Below, piece by piece: positions 20,137 to 39,764 of a stretch of DNA of 64,000 nucleotides. Origin of the DNA: Pogonophryne albipinna. Taxonomy: Eukaryota > Chordata > Actinopteri > Perciformes > Artedidraconidae. Position 1 is the stretch's first letter; each line of letters starts with the position of its first letter. Made by a program: the position numbers and the translations under genes. The notes beneath the pieces are model-generated. The model worked only from the letters and a program-made list of their open reading frames with translations. It made no database searches and had not been told where the DNA came from. The stretch is taken from positions 16,460,107-16,524,106 of the forward strand of contig CM053256.1 of assembly GCA_028583405.1 (NCBI GenBank). Reading direction: 5' to 3'.

Positions 20137-21624
20137 TATTGTGCTGTTGAGAACAAATGCCATTATTCTAATTCGAGGCTCAAGCAAATCCTGTATTGGA
20201 AATCCATACCCTTCAAGCCAGTGACACAGAGTCTGTCTTTCACACATATACATCACACACACATGCATGCGAACCCCCATCTCGTCACCTTGCCCCCAAA
20301 ACATCCTGAAAACTAAATGTATTCATTCGTTTATTCATTCATCCAATCATTTTGGACTCTTCACTATTTGAGAGGAGGTGAATAGGCCCATTGTGCTGCA
20401 ACCTGTGTACCTCAACCCCTCAAGCACTCTGGCCAATTTTTGCTCCCATGCTGTCCCCTTAAGAGGAAAGAGCTGAAATGAAAAGCCTTGTCCTTCTTTC
20501 TCCCTCCTGCTCTGCTTCCCCCCGCCATCATCCTATCCTCTCCAAAAACAACCCATAATGGGGGACTGGAGGCTGTCTATCTATTTTTCTGCCAAAAGAC
20601 GGGAGAGAGGAAGAGAGAGCGAGTGCGAGAGAGAGAGGGAGACCAACAGTGAGCTCATCATCCTTGATTAGGCCTGTCACCACCAGGTAGGAGGCAGCAA
20701 TTAGCCTTGGCCAGGCCTGTTCCACTGAGACACACACATGCACACATGCCCACATGTGCTCCCCTTACACACACATGCATAATTACACAGACACAACAGA
20801 CACTCATACAGACACACACCCATACACTTGGGAGACCGACTGAATGAGCGCGGCATCTGTTAGAGAGTGATTTGGCTGCTAAAGTGAAAGGAAGGATGGA
20901 TGAATGTGTGGCGAGGAGGAGAGAAGCAGTGGAACACTGGCATGGAGGGATGGAGAGCGAGAGGAGAAGTCATGGTGAAGGACAGGCGAGGAAGAGGGAG
21001 GAAGGAAGCCTGGAGGGAAGGTTTTTTATTAAAATAGTGGCAGAGGTGACGACAGGTGTGGGACTACAAGCGTGTATAAGAGGAAGGAGAATACAGTAAG
21101 GATGCCTGGATTTGTGTAAAAGTTTCAAACACATAAAGGAAATAGGTAGAGTTAAAGAAGGAGGCCAGATTAGCAGAGGCTTTTAGGAGAGGAAAGGAGA
21201 GAAGGAATAAGGGAGTGGAATAGGGGATTCAAAACAGGAGCATGGCTGCTGTGACGAATACTTCTTGTTGGGAAAAAGAGGAAAGGATGGAGCAAGGCAA
21301 GAGGCACATGGGGATGAGAAAGGCGGGGGGAAGGGAGAGTGGGGCAGTAGTACTGGTAAAAGAAGAAAGGAAGGATGGAGGAAAAGGAGGGGGGACATAT
21401 GATGTGAGGAAAGGAAAGAAGGCATGGAGCAAAACACAGGAGGAGATGAGGAGTGGGGAGAGAGGGGAAGGGAGAGAGGGTGCTGAGATGGACGGGGGAG
21501 AGGAGATTGGCTGTTTGGTTTTGATAGCTTGTGCCAAATCGATTGTGGCTGACTAATCCAGTTAGTTATGGCAGAGGCATGCAGAAGAGGCGCTTATGGG
21601 GGTGTTAGGTTATAGTGTAGGGGT

Positions 21625-21896
<272 letters not shown>

Positions 21897-22270
21897 TCTG
21901 TCTGTGATTGTGTGTCTGGAGTATGTTTCCTGCCCTGTGTGTTTGTAATGTGTGTCTGTGTGATGCATGTCCAAAGCTGACATGAGGCACAGCTACTGCC
22001 ATGCTGTGAGACTTCACTCTTGGAGAAAAAACAACTAAGCACACACTAGTAAGAATTCACTCAAACATGCACAGAATAAGTGCTTAAGCTTAATTAAATT
22101 GCTTCTTTTAAATGATATGATTATATAAAACAGCAATAACTTACTTCAATAGGCTGTCTTGATTCTTTTGGCTAAATATTGCATTAGTTCAATTCCTCTT
22201 GAGTACAACTTTTAAAGCACACACAGATGAGGACAGATGGAGTCAGCTGGCAAATATATGCAGTTAGAAT

Positions 22271-22292
22271 GGGGGGGGGGGGGGGGGGGGGG
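22271..22292 (+). repeat. G22 homopolymer
   Basis: Twenty-two consecutive G. It could form G-quadruplexes, and its length is also error-prone in sequencing. Confidence 0.9.
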
Positions 22293-25200
22293 TTTCCCGC
22301 TGAAAGTGGAGCTGTTCATATTTTCATTCTCCTACTAGCCATTTCCACATTTTAAGTCCAGAAAATACAGCACATGATAAAAATGTCCTTTGTCATATTC
22401 CATTTAAAGACATTGTCAAAAAGTATTGCTATGGCCACAGTCGTTACATCAGCAGTGCTATGGGGTGCTTTAGCATGCTCTGGCCCCTTAGCCTTCTCTT
22501 TACAATGAGACACTTATGTAGAGAAGGAACGCTGGCATGTTAAATCACTTCATCTATAATTGCCTGCATTTACTTCTCCTTAGAGGGCCAAACATAAGAA
22601 ATTCTCTCAGGGCCAATAAATGCTGCTGCTGACCGTATTTCTGATTAGCGGCTGCGGGGCGGAGGAAAGGGTTTGACGCTCATTTTTCACAAACAATTTT
22701 TCCATTTTTCTTCACAGGCAGACAGTTGGCATTAGATTAGGGCAGGCCTAACAGAGGCAGGGCCACTAGCAAATTGTGCGGCTTGAAGGGCAAATGCCCC
22801 TCTGAATTTATCAACTTATGGCTCCAGTGGGCTGCGAGGGATGGTGATGACCTTAAGATACCCTCCTAAGGATGCCTTTTACCGTCACTCCATGCAACAC
22901 GCACAGGCTCTTTACAGGGCCATAGGCTAGTAGTCTGAATAAGCATGACAGGTTTTTTTGTATTATTTCATTTTGAATAAATCTGTAAGTTAAGTGGCTA
23001 CATATAGCTGCGGTTGTTCTATGTGTTTTTCCTTTTGCCTCTACCATTTTATGAATATATAATGCTTTTACCGGTGCACACAACATTGCCCAGGACCATA
23101 TGGGTTTTACTTAGGCATTTTTACTTAGGCCCTTAATATAATTCCTACTTACATTTGTTTCATAAATATAGGTGGTACTTTTGACATACTATGGTTAGCA
23201 AAATGTCAGTATTGGCTCAGTAACAGTGGGCATAATATAATGGGTAATGATGCTCCTTATAGGCCTACCAGGTGATAGATACAGTATGACACAGACGAGC
23301 CTGCGTACACACAACACAGCCATGTGTAAGTGTGTGTGTAAAGTCGAAGTGTGTTTTCCCCAAACTCTATCACTCATCCTCTGTGACAACTCCACACAGA
23401 GAACCGTTGTTTCATTAGAGCCGTAACTCAACTGGAAGGACACATACAGTGGAAACACACACATTTCAAAAAGCTGTTCCAAATATGCTGTGCTGTACTG
23501 CTGTCCTGACTGTAAGGACTTATTGTATGGTTGAATGCAATGCCGTTGAATGAATATATTGTGCCTTAAAACACATCCAGTAAATCTGACATTTGGCCAT
23601 GAAAGTGGATAGACGCCCACTAGGGGACACACTCAGACACAGGCCATTAGAGTAAGCAGGCCAAGAGTTTCCGGTAATTTTGTGCAGCTTAAGTACAGGT
23701 TGAGCTAAATGCACCTGATTCCTTTACATACTGCAACTGACACACTCACAAGGCAGCAACTCTTAAGGAGTCTCTCCTATTCACCTCATTGTGGTCAATT
23801 GCATTTTTAAAACAAATCTTCCTGCAAAAACATCAAAGTCCATATATTAGCATGAATAGAAGACCAAGAGTGCTAATGGCATTATGAGCGTGATGCTGCG
23901 TAACAACAGACACATTAAAAGGGTGTGATACTCTTCTGAAGTCATTTATCCTTATTGTAATTATCATGCAATCTAGATAATCAAAATGCCCGTTAGTAGT
24001 TTAGAGTGAAAGGTCACCCTTACTAATGCCTACTAAATGAAAAACGAGGCGTTTCAATATATGCTAATGTCATAAACAGCAGCAGCCAGCGCGATGGACT
24101 GACCATGACTCACTTTATCATATGATCTCATCTTGACTGTAATAATTCACCTGTGGAGAGGCTGTACAGTGAAGGCTGGCTAACGTGTTCTACTTACTTG
24201 CATCGTGACATCTGACTAATGACATGGAGGTCATCTGGATGACACTCTGTATAAAGTCTATACAGACTAAATGTAATCTGGAAACAACATCTTTACCAAC
24301 AGTTCTTTAAGTATAAAGCATGAAGGAGGGCTTCAATTAAAACAGGAAATACTTGTATTGTACTGCCAATGTGTTTTTAATATTAATTATGCAGCAAAAG
24401 TATGGTAAAGGTGTGTATTATGATACAAAATATATTCCATAATTGACTGTATTAATGAATAAGTTAAGTTAATAATAAGGCCAACAGCATTTTCAACAGT
24501 TTTTGTTTCCCTTTCACCATGTTTTTTCTTTCAGAACAGAATTGGTGTGATTGAAACATTCTGGCAAAACGGATTTAATACTTTTAAGCTCTTATTAACA
24601 CTGCACATATTAAAAAGCAGGTGTTCTGATTAACATTGAATAATGATTAGTTCTCCAATTACAGTACAATTTGGTCTTTTGTAATTTATTCTTAATATGA
24701 TACTTTGTGTCAATCCCAGTGAATTCACAACAGTGCCAAAAAAATTACTAGTTAGAAAAACCTTTCATATTGAGTAGCTGATTTCAGCTATGTTTGTTTG
24801 AGTTAAACATATGCATTTGTTAACAATCAATTATAATTTGATTCCATATGTTGAAGGTGGTGGCAATCCCTCAAGTACCAGCAGTTACAGATGTTTTTAT
24901 TCCTCCATGTTTTAATGTTGATGGTAATAATATTCTGAAGGATCAACTTATCCATTCATGTATGCAAACAATTCATAAAACATACCCTGAAGTCCTAAAA
25001 GGTGTGCTCAGTTTGATCCATGAGATCTTTTGTTGCCGGTGGCAGGTTGTATGATTTTAGCATTTGATGAATGGAAATCTGTCACACATTTGAACGTGCA
25101 AAATGCAGTCATGCATGGTGGAACTCTCACTTTACGGTATATACTGTAGGATATACAGTCAACTGGAATTTGCCTCAAACATTGTCTAATCAATGGAATC

Positions 25201-25774
25201 CAGACTTTCAATACAGTTTGCACGATGCATTTGAAATTGAAACAACTTAATTTAAATCCGAGCCATCAATCAAAAGGCGGACATATTAAAGGGTGGAGAT
25301 ATATTTTGACGGTATGACTATATTGCGTTGAATCATATGTGTTATTGACTACTAAGGTGTGCTTGTTGAATATGTGAAGAAACCCCTCAGGCATATAACC
25401 ATGCGCATTACAAAGCACTATGTTATGTAGAGTGATACTATTGCAATTTTAGCTCTTCTTTATTTGTTTCCTTTCGCGTCAAATTCACTACATCAGAATT
25501 CAGTTTCCTAAACTCCTAATTTGTGTAAATAATTTCATTGATAAGGTAAAAAAAAAACCTGATTCAGCCTTCAATTTTAATTATATATTGTAGTAGATCA
25601 TGATTAAACATTTGTTTTTTTAAGTTAGTATTATCAAATATTGTAGTAGAGAGGGAGAACTGATGTGATGAAGGATTAAACCTGTGGAGGTTGTGTTGTT
25701 TATGGTGCAGTGTGTGTAGAGCCTCATACATCAATCAGCTCCAGAGGTGTTCCCAGGCTACATTGGATGTATTA

Positions 25775-26215
25775 TCTATCCTGTGTGGGTCTGCCCTGGG
25801 GTTTCCTCCGGGTTACGACAGGTTGAAATACCTCCACTGAGTGCACCTGGGAGGCACACTGACCAATGCCTCAGTCTTAAGGAAGTCGTGCCTTGTCTCT
25901 TTCAATGAGACTAGGCCGTGGCCCTACACTGACCTCCCCACCCTATCCTGAGAGGTGCTCCCACACACTTGGCATTTCAACAAATTGCATCTATGGTCTG
26001 CTCATTTCATCTTGTGGCCGCTAACCAAAACCTAGGTTGGAACATAAAGCTCATCTAGGCTCTGTCCTCACCACACTGGTACAGTTTAAGAGCCACAAGA
26101 CTGCAATTGCTGTCCTATCGATCTCACTGTCCATATCATTTATACTCAGAGATACTTACAATACAGTCCTTGGCAGAGTCTAACTCTCAACCCTGAGGGG
26201 ATAATACACCTTTCC
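25775..26215 (-). mobile_element. ancient antisense relic of a Rex3/RTE LINE
   Basis: Read on the plus strand, blocks such as GGGGTTTCCTCCGGGTTACG, ACCTCCACTGAGTGCACCTG, CCCTATCCTGAGAGGTGCTC, GCTCATTTCATCTTGTGGCC, CCTATCGATCTCACTGTCC and ACTCAGAGATACTTACA line up in order with the reverse complement of the tail region of Rex3-type elements (the part seen at about 8690-9190 in the young copy). There are many substitutions and indels and no open frame. The order of blocks makes chance similarity unlikely. It is far older than the copy at 6838. Confidence 0.65.
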
Positions 26216-30910
<4,695 letters not shown>

Positions 30911-30914
30911 ACTC

Positions 30915-31385
30915 AAAACTGTCCTCTAGCGCCAACAGTAGGTTGACATTCTTGGCAGACTTATAGTAGAATATTTAAACAACTATTTAATGGATTACCA
31001 TGACATTTAGTAACCAGGAGGGATACATTTAATGACTTTGGAGATCCCCCTGACTTTTTCTTTAGCGCCGGTAAAATGTATCACTTCTCCAGTGAAATAT
31101 GACAAGATTTAGGGGTTGGATTGGGAAAAACCTTTGTTCAGATACTTAATGGATATGTGTGTACTTGAGGGAAATATCTGAATAACACCTCCATTAATTG
31201 CTTGGTGCACATTTCCATGCCCCCTTAAGATTAAGTATATTTTAACTTTGATGATCCGCTAACCTTTCTTCCATTGCCATAGCAAGCTTAAATGATTAAT
31301 TCCCTTTCGCGTCAACTTTAATTTGCGTTAAGTGCTAATTGGCGAAAAGCATGTTAACAGGCAAACACAAGGACATAAGCGATGA
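30915..31385. repeat. degenerate copy of a common teleost interspersed repeat
   Basis: Motifs in order are CTCTAGCGCCAACAGTAGG, GGATTACCATGACATTTAGT, GACTTTGGAGATCCCCCTGA, TTTTCTTTAGCGCC, ACTTTGATGATCCGCTAACC and GTTAAGTGCTAATTGGCGAA. They match what I know as a very abundant fish repeat that often ends in GCTAGCATGCTAAC-like sequence. No coding part. Classification is from memory of the pattern only. Confidence 0.5.
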
Positions 31386-34300
31386 AAGTAAACAATATAT
31401 CAAAACTTTGCAGCCATTGGCTCTTTCTTTCTGAAACAGAAAAATAAGTAAAGTTGAAAAAATATACTATAGCGATTCAACATATGCAATAAACTATCAG
31501 ATCAATAAACAAACTGCAAATTAATGAATTAAAGTTACTTTGCTTTTTTAAGTTGAGCCAGGAATTATTATACCTTATATCAATTGGTCTTTCCAAACCA
31601 ACTAAGTGTCAATCTGACAAACAATGGTTAAAATATTTCTGTGTCTATAGGAGGCATAACACAATTCTGTTGGAATAGGCACGCTCATTATCCATCCATT
31701 TAAAGTCAGAGATATCCGTTCTACACACTGCAGTTCTGTGCAGAGGCAGCTCGTTATGAAGAATGGAAAGGTACTGAACATCAATAGCATGCATGACTTC
31801 CTTTATGAGCCTTGCACACAGTTAAATTGGTGACATTTGGCCTTTAATGGGCTGGCTGAAAACTCATATCCATTCTAACTACTGAATAAGGACTTCTAAT
31901 GAACACCAAACTGGCTAAGAGAGTTAGTGCCCGGTACTCACTGAACTGAGAAACCAGGAAAGGCAATTATCAAGGTTCCCAAACAGCACTGATCGGGGAT
32001 ATCTGCCCAGAGTAATGCTTTTAACCTTGCAGCTTTTCATTAAACAAATGGCATAAAACCCTTTTCAGGAACATACTTTCCTAAATATGATCCTCCAAAG
32101 CAGCTGTAAATCCAAAGTAAACATGAAACACACACCCTCAAAAAGAAATATATTCCCATTTAGGCTTATCAGAAGTAACCAAACCTAGATCAGCTCATTC
32201 ATGATGATCTGAAAGGCCACACGGCACAAACTCACTGACCTAGCCTGCAGTAAAGTCGCTGAGGGGGAACAACATACGCCACATGTTTTATACTTCAGCA
32301 TCACTTTTCATGCCTTCATTTTTAGCACGGCGACTGTGCTATTGATCTACGACCGTGGTGATTGGATGTTGCGATTAATGACCTCAGATGAAAGAAGTAT
32401 TCCTCTGAGGTCCATTTCCTGAAATGCCACTAGATTACCTTCCACCTTCCACCAGAGCTTATCATCAGTGTGAGTGATACAGGGGCGGCTGGACTGAACA
32501 AATGACGGCCTCTGAGTCACAGGAGACTTGTGTAAGTGTAGAGGTAAGGTAATTTTTGTAAAGAGCAGAGTCTCCATCTCTCTCTTTCTGTCATTTATTC
32601 ATTCTCTCGTTCTCCCTCTTCCTCCTCTCCCTGTCCCGCATCCTCACTCCCTCTCTTTACCCACCCCTCCCTTTGCTCCAGCTCAAGTCCTCAATTATTT
32701 TCAAACTGCCAGGCAAGGCACTGCGGGGGCACAGGGGACCATTTGGACTTAGTACATTAAAGAATTCATGATTTGAAACCACCACAGCCCACCCTGACGA
32801 CTCTATGATATGACTTTTCACTGCCTGAAGCTCCTTCCTTCTTTCCCCTTTTTCCACCAGACTGGCTTTCATTCCCCCTGACGACTGACATTGATCTATC
32901 CTTGAGTCTTTTAGCTCCAGGACTCCCATACGTTAAACTTCTGACTCTTGACCATTAAAAGAAACAGAGCAGCCGATATTTATGAATCTGTCCGTAATGA
33001 TTTCCTTGTCTGTTTCTTGTGTCGCCATCTGTAAATTGGCCTGTTGGTATCAGGCACATATAGCGACAGACATGACAGCAGACTGCTGCAAAATAGATGA
33101 AATGTCTCTGTTTAACACATGGAATCAATCTATAAAGAAAGAGGGGGTGTTGTTAAGGAGAGAAGGGGACAAGGACACAACATCAAGGGCATGTGTTGGA
33201 CTTTAAATTGAGCCTTGTGTATTTTCAAGATATTCAAATAAATGGGCTAATAATCATGAAGAAGAACACAACATTGGGTTACATGTTGCTCAATTGAATG
33301 CAAAATGTGCAATTGGCGTAAAAGTCAGATTCTTTGAAATAAGAAGTTTTTATTTTTATTTGTGTTGATTCTCATAGGTTTTTATTTCCTCTAAATGAAC
33401 AGCCCAATGTTATATATTTATAAATGTGCTTTACAAACTGAAAGAGCAACAGAAAATGTTTCAGAGGATAATCATTTTTTCTTTTGTTGAAAAAAACAAG
33501 GTATCAAGGAGATGGTTAGTGTCCTTAACAACACTTAATAAGCAAAGAGCCATCAACTCAGCTTAAAACATACTGGTTCCTACTACAACTGATTTCTATT
33601 TATTAGCAAAATGATAGATAATCACCACCTCCATGAGTACATTTGACAGATTTTACCTGACAGAAGTGTTATCAATGAACAGTAAGTGCAACATAATATG
33701 CCAAAACTCCGCTTCCAGGCTTGCACCTGTTTCCTCTTCACTGGAGAGGATGACATCACCCGGTTTCTATCACAACAACAGAGTTGGTTTCAGTGGGAGA
33801 ATAAAGACACTGCAGACATTCACTATTACAACCATACACAAACTGGCCTCATTCATACATTTCAGCAACATGTGCAAGTTTAAATAAATAGCATAAGACA
33901 AAACTAAAGATGACGTCAGGTCTGGAAACCGCTTTGTAAATTATTGTGGATACACCATAGTGAACACAATGTGTTACAGATGTAACCTGCTCTGTATTTT
34001 CGGCTTTTCAAATAACCTGTGCACGTGTTGACATATCAATAGGGAATGATTGATGCAAAGATAGTAAAAAGAAAAAAGTCCATTATAAAAGTGAGGTGCA
34101 ACATCAGCACCTAAAATAACACATCAGGTTTTCTGTAACTCGTTTACTGTTTTGACATTTCAGAATGTTCGTATTATACAAATGCCAGAACAGTAAGAAA
34201 AACAAAAACATAGGCTTTGAGACAGTCAGTCATTCAACCTCTACCTTTTCATTCAAGCCCACCCAATCTTGATTATTTTGTAAAGCATCCTCCTTTCCTA

Positions 34301-36200
34301 AAATTACAGTATAAAGCATGGTTTTTGCAATAAGATGGGAACATACTGCCATCTCCTGGCCAGCGCAGTTGCTGTCATATTCTTGGATAGAAATTGGCTC
34401 CCTGCCTGAGACATCTGGCTGCAGACATGTAATGTTACTCAATCCCTGGAGACCCTTTGCTCTTGTCCTATCCAACCTAGTGTTTCTATTTGCTTGTGTG
34501 TCTGAAACAGGGAGAAAGAAAGGAACTGAAACAGAGAGTGAGTTCTCGTCAAGATCCTGATTGCCCTAACACGTGTTTCCAGAACGCAGGGACATTCTTA
34601 CACTCCTTGGCTACAACGCCCGACTCCAAACAAGCCCTCCTCACTGTGGGCGGCATGCTACTCTCAGTGTGAGTTCCCTAATGGCCATAATGGAGGACAA
34701 GGCCATTTATTATTACTGGGGGGTGAGGTATGTATACGGCTACAATTAAGGAGAAAAACATCCTGGTGCTTGTAAAGGGCAGTAATGTGACTCTGGGACT
34801 GATGGATGCCGGGGGAATGAGTCTCGCAGGCCAGTGGGAGTATCTTATTATCTGAGGCAGGTGGGGAATCCGTCATTGAGGTAAATTAGAGAAGGGAAGG
34901 AGAAGGAGTGATAGGGAAAGGAAGACATGGAGGAGAAAGAGGGGAAAGGGGTCAAGAGGCATGTTTAAACATCCAGTTGCATAGTAACAGTGGTTTACGA
35001 CAGGTGGAGCTACACTTATTTTAGTATATCTATTATTAAAGATAATTGCATGCTTTCCACTTTGCATTTACTCCACAGGGAATGACATCATCGGCAAATT
35101 ACTTTAGATCATTTCACATTCGTAACTATGACTTCCCCTTGTTTCCATGGATGTTGCCATGTTTAAATATGCGCATGTCACGGTCAGTCAGTGTTTATGT
35201 TATTTAATACATTTGCATAAAGTATCTCAATGCACATTTGTGTCACAATGCAGCTATCCCACATAATTCTACATGTGTGCCTAGATGTGTATGAATACAA
35301 ATATGCATTGTTGTTGATGTAATCATGTTTATATGTGTGCATATTTTTCCCTAGCCCAATAAAATGAATGTGTTATTCCAGGTCCACGGTCATTAATGTG
35401 TGCCCGGAAACACATTCTTGTCTCTGTGTAGAGAACAGGCCTCTATACCCTTTTTTTAATAAGTAGCCATCTATTTGAATTACCGTATCTTGCTGCATCC
35501 ACAATCACAATTTTACCCCAGGGACTTTGTCAGACAGACCATATGGGTGGTCAGTGGCAAGCAAATCTCAATTACGCTGACAGGTGACAGCAAACTGAAT
35601 ACATTATCATTATGCCTACCGAGTGCAAGCCAATGTATTGCTGACTTTATGTGTGTTCCTGTACACGTGTGTCCCCTTTCTGGATGAACAGCCATATGCA
35701 TGAATTTATTCTGCGGGAGCAGCAGATGCCAATGAGCTGCCTAATAGCACCATTAGGCTATGACAAATGAAAACACTAACTTACTCCAAAATGGAGATTC
35801 ATATGTTTCAGTGCAGTTGGTTTCTTAGCCATCAGTCCTGGGTCAATCTTATGATTATGTATGGCTGTGACATTTGGAACTGCCATTGATTCAAATTAAA
35901 CATTTTTAGCCATGGATCACTGTTATTCAGCTTGTAAAACAGGTTAAAATTGTGTAATTTAATGTGGGCTGATTTTATTATCATAGGTGATCGGTAATGT
36001 CAAGCTCTAATACAAAACAAAGTCTGCTTGCATCAGGCATTCAGGGGAGGTTAACTCTTCACAAACTATGACTTCCAAATGCCAATAGTTTATTAAGCTA
36101 TTATTGACATAATTTAATAGAAGTAAACTCTAAATGACACACAGGGTAAATATTATTAGATATTATAACTATGGGCACTAAGAAAGAGCAGACTTCCTCC
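31386..36200. other. non-coding stretch
   Basis: No gene or intact element is recognised. Short open frames show no domain. Position 34670-34880 has moderate GC with an unusual run of short tidy blocks (GGCCATAATGGAGGACAAGG, GGTGAGGTATGTATACGG) and could be a conserved non-coding element or an unrecognised exon. Confidence 0.5.
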
Positions 36201-36204
36201 AAGG

Positions 36205-36690
<486 letters not shown>

Positions 36691-39640
36691 AGTGGCCTTC
36701 AAATAAGTTTGTTTTTTTGCGTCACCAAGAGGGGGTTAAGAACGGTTAATGTTTTCTCATTGGTTAGTTCAGATCCTACGAGTCCTGTTTCAGTCAATAG
36801 GGAAACACTGTAACACGCAGGAAAATGCTCCATATGGTCAGACAGAAAACGTCTACCTTCCCTTTATGTTCGTGTTTGTGACTTGGAGACCATTTCCTTG
36901 TAAGTTTTTGTACTTTTTCTGAAATTTTCTTCCAAGGGGCATATACATAATTTAGAGATTCATATGTTTGGTTTTAAAAAAAAAAAACTTTGGTAAAGTA
37001 AAAAAATGCTAAGCTAAGCTAAACCTAGCTTCTTGTTGTAGTGTGTGCATCGAGGCTGTTTGTAAGTAATTAAAATGTATGTTCTTAAAGAACGTTTTGT
37101 AACCAAAGCATTGTTATTGTGTATTTGGTTCACTTTTACAAAAAACAGAATGAAGGACAATTAAATGAGGACTCAGAAAAACAAAAAACAAAATCATTAT
37201 CTCTTTGGCGGATAAACGTATAGGCAAAAACACAGCAAAGGTCAGTAATTCTAGTGCCCATATAAATATTAGTAGTCTAATTGCTTCATACTACAGAATT
37301 GGACATTTCCAAACCATCCACAAACAAGGGTTTGCATGCATTTTTGCCGTATACATTTAAGGAATATGATGGGTGTAATGATTACGATTGTAAAATTTGT
37401 ATTATTGTGTTTATTTCATTACGTTCTGTCATACGATATTTATCTCTAATTCACCAAAATACTGGTTCTTCACCAAATAATGTTGCAGTTATCCATTTTG
37501 GAGTATAACTAAAGGAAGGCAATTGGTATTTTACCCATGCATAGAAACCAGGGACTAAAGAACATCCCATTTAAACCATGCTGATATGCTGTGTAGACAC
37601 CATGCAACGTTTTTTCCATCTCATCCTTATCTGGATAATCCAAAATTCCAAAAATGGTTATAAAATGTCACGGCCCTCTATCTCATGTACATACCCGTGA
37701 CATTTCTTGAGCATGGAGTATAAACTTTGTTTATCCCTATTTCTATGTGTGTGTTGTGCTTGTGTCTATGCATATGCAGTTGTGTCTTTTGTGTAATCTT
37801 ATGTGTTTATTGTGTATTATGTTCCCCGTTGTCCCTACACTTTGTGAGTGTTTTGTGTGTGTCTATGTGTGTGATGTGTGCAAGTAGACTTTGTAAATTT
37901 ACTTTTTGGTAGATGTCCTTGATTTGCAGTGTCAGTGTGCATTGAGATGCGATCCAGTTTAATTTACAAATAAATAATCCCCAGCCTCATGGTGGATGCA
38001 TTATGATAAGAAATGTATTGTCACATGAATATGTTTCATTGATATCATCATCTGCCAAAAGAAGGGAGGGAGAGCAGGATAGGAGAAACGAGAGAGAAAT
38101 AGATCGGCGGAGAGGAACAGAGAGAAAGATACTAAGACTATTAGTCATAAAATTAGACAAAATGAGCACGGTTAAGAAGACACAAAACATTCATTTGTCC
38201 AGAAAGAATGGACGACAAAGACAGTGAGACAGCAGGAGCAAGTGATAGAAAGAGGCAGATGGGGGACATTAAGTCAAAGTTAAGTAACCATCGTCTGCTT
38301 CTTTATCTCACCCAGATATGCTAATCCAGTGAGCCTCTGCTGATATGAGTTTAACAGCCTGCTGGTGTGTGTGTGTGTCCGTGTGTCCGTGCGTATGTGT
38401 GTGAAAAGACCCAGTTGTCCTTTTTCATCATGCTTCCAGTTAGACCAGAAGTGCTTAGCCAGTACAGGATGACACAGTTATAATCCTATTGCAATGGAAA
38501 CGTGAGTATAAATTACCTATAAGGCACACAGCAAATTTCAACTGTGCGTGTGCGTTAAGGAAAAGGGGTAAATATGTGTACAGTGTATAACTTGTGTATG
38601 TGTAGTATAGCTGAAAGAGAGTGGAAGTGTGTTCAGCTCATGGAGGAAGGGATTAGTGTGTGTTTGCATTTGTGTGAATATGTGACAGAGGGATCAGATA
38701 CAAAGCGACAATTGGTAAATATACATATTTAGAGCTAGAGGGCAAGGTTGATGTGCTTGCGTATATTTCTGGTGTTTCAACAACACTAACACATTTGGAT
38801 TATCTTGATCCAAGTGAAAAGTTCACCAGCTTGCTCTTAATATTGTTGTTTAATGGAATGGTTCAGATGTTAAAATTCCACCCTATTTCACAGATTTTAG
38901 ATGGATACAAAATGCAAAATACTAGCCTTAAGGGATACATTTTCATAAAAATGAATGATTTGAAGCAGTGATACAGGCACACATGAGTGTATTGGAGATG
39001 TTGAACAATAAGCTAATGTTACCTAATCATAACAGGTTTTTACCTCGCAAGAATAACCACATTTTGAGAGCATGGCCATACCACAAAACCTGCAAAATGT
39101 ATCATGAGGGGCACATAAAAAGATGAAACACAGAAATGGATGACCAGAAACATTTAGAGTTTGAGAAGCTTCTTGTAGCAGAACTAAATAATTTACAAAG
39201 CTTTCTGGAATGCTTAATAATAATTAACCAAGCTGCTCCTTCTCACGGGTCAACATTACATTATCTTATGAAACCATGCTGTCAAAGCTTTTTTGATACA
39301 CTGCCCCCTACAGTTTGCGGGAATATCGGTTTGGTGCGAGAAGAAACAAACCGATTTGTTAAGCTTTTAGGCCCTACTGGCTGCAGTGTTCTGTAAACCC
39401 TGTAAAATGTAAGTTCAAAAAAATAATAATAACAAATTAAACAGAAATTGTTTTTGTTAAGGTCCAACCAATAATTGCTAATGTGCAATATTGCAGAATA
39501 TGATGTGAATATGATGTCAAAACTGTACTGTTAAACTGGTACAAAAAGAATTCCTGCATGGAATTTCCAAAATACGCATTATGATAAAGCCTTTACGTTA
39601 TCTGTCCCTCTATTATTGAAGGGAGCAACATGTCCCAACA
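36691..39640. other. non-coding stretch
   Basis: No gene is recognised. The region 37720-37900 is TG-rich without forming a clean array. Nothing else can be supported. Confidence 0.5.
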
Positions 39641-39643
39641 TAC

Positions 39644-39762
39644 CTCTCTGGGGTCGGCGCAGTAATCTGCATCACAATGTCCATGGGGATTGAGCGCGGT
39701 CCTCAGGGGAGTGCAGCTTCCTGGTTTCCTCCTGCAATGGTTTTGCGTCATCGTCTTTTCCC
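39644..39762 (-). other. candidate 119-nt spliced exon, unknown gene
   Basis: On the minus strand this GC-rich island is bounded by an acceptor-like TTTTAAATCCCAG and a strong donor GAGAG/GTATGT. One frame (two bases, then 39 codons, ending in phase 0) is open and Cys-rich, including NHCRRKPGSCTPL and HGHCDADYCADPRE, four cysteines in all. The surroundings are AT-rich and non-coding. I do not recognise the product. It could be an exon of an unidentified secreted-type protein, a non-coding RNA exon, or a conserved non-coding island with chance splice signals. Confidence 0.35.
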
Positions 39763-39764
39763 CT

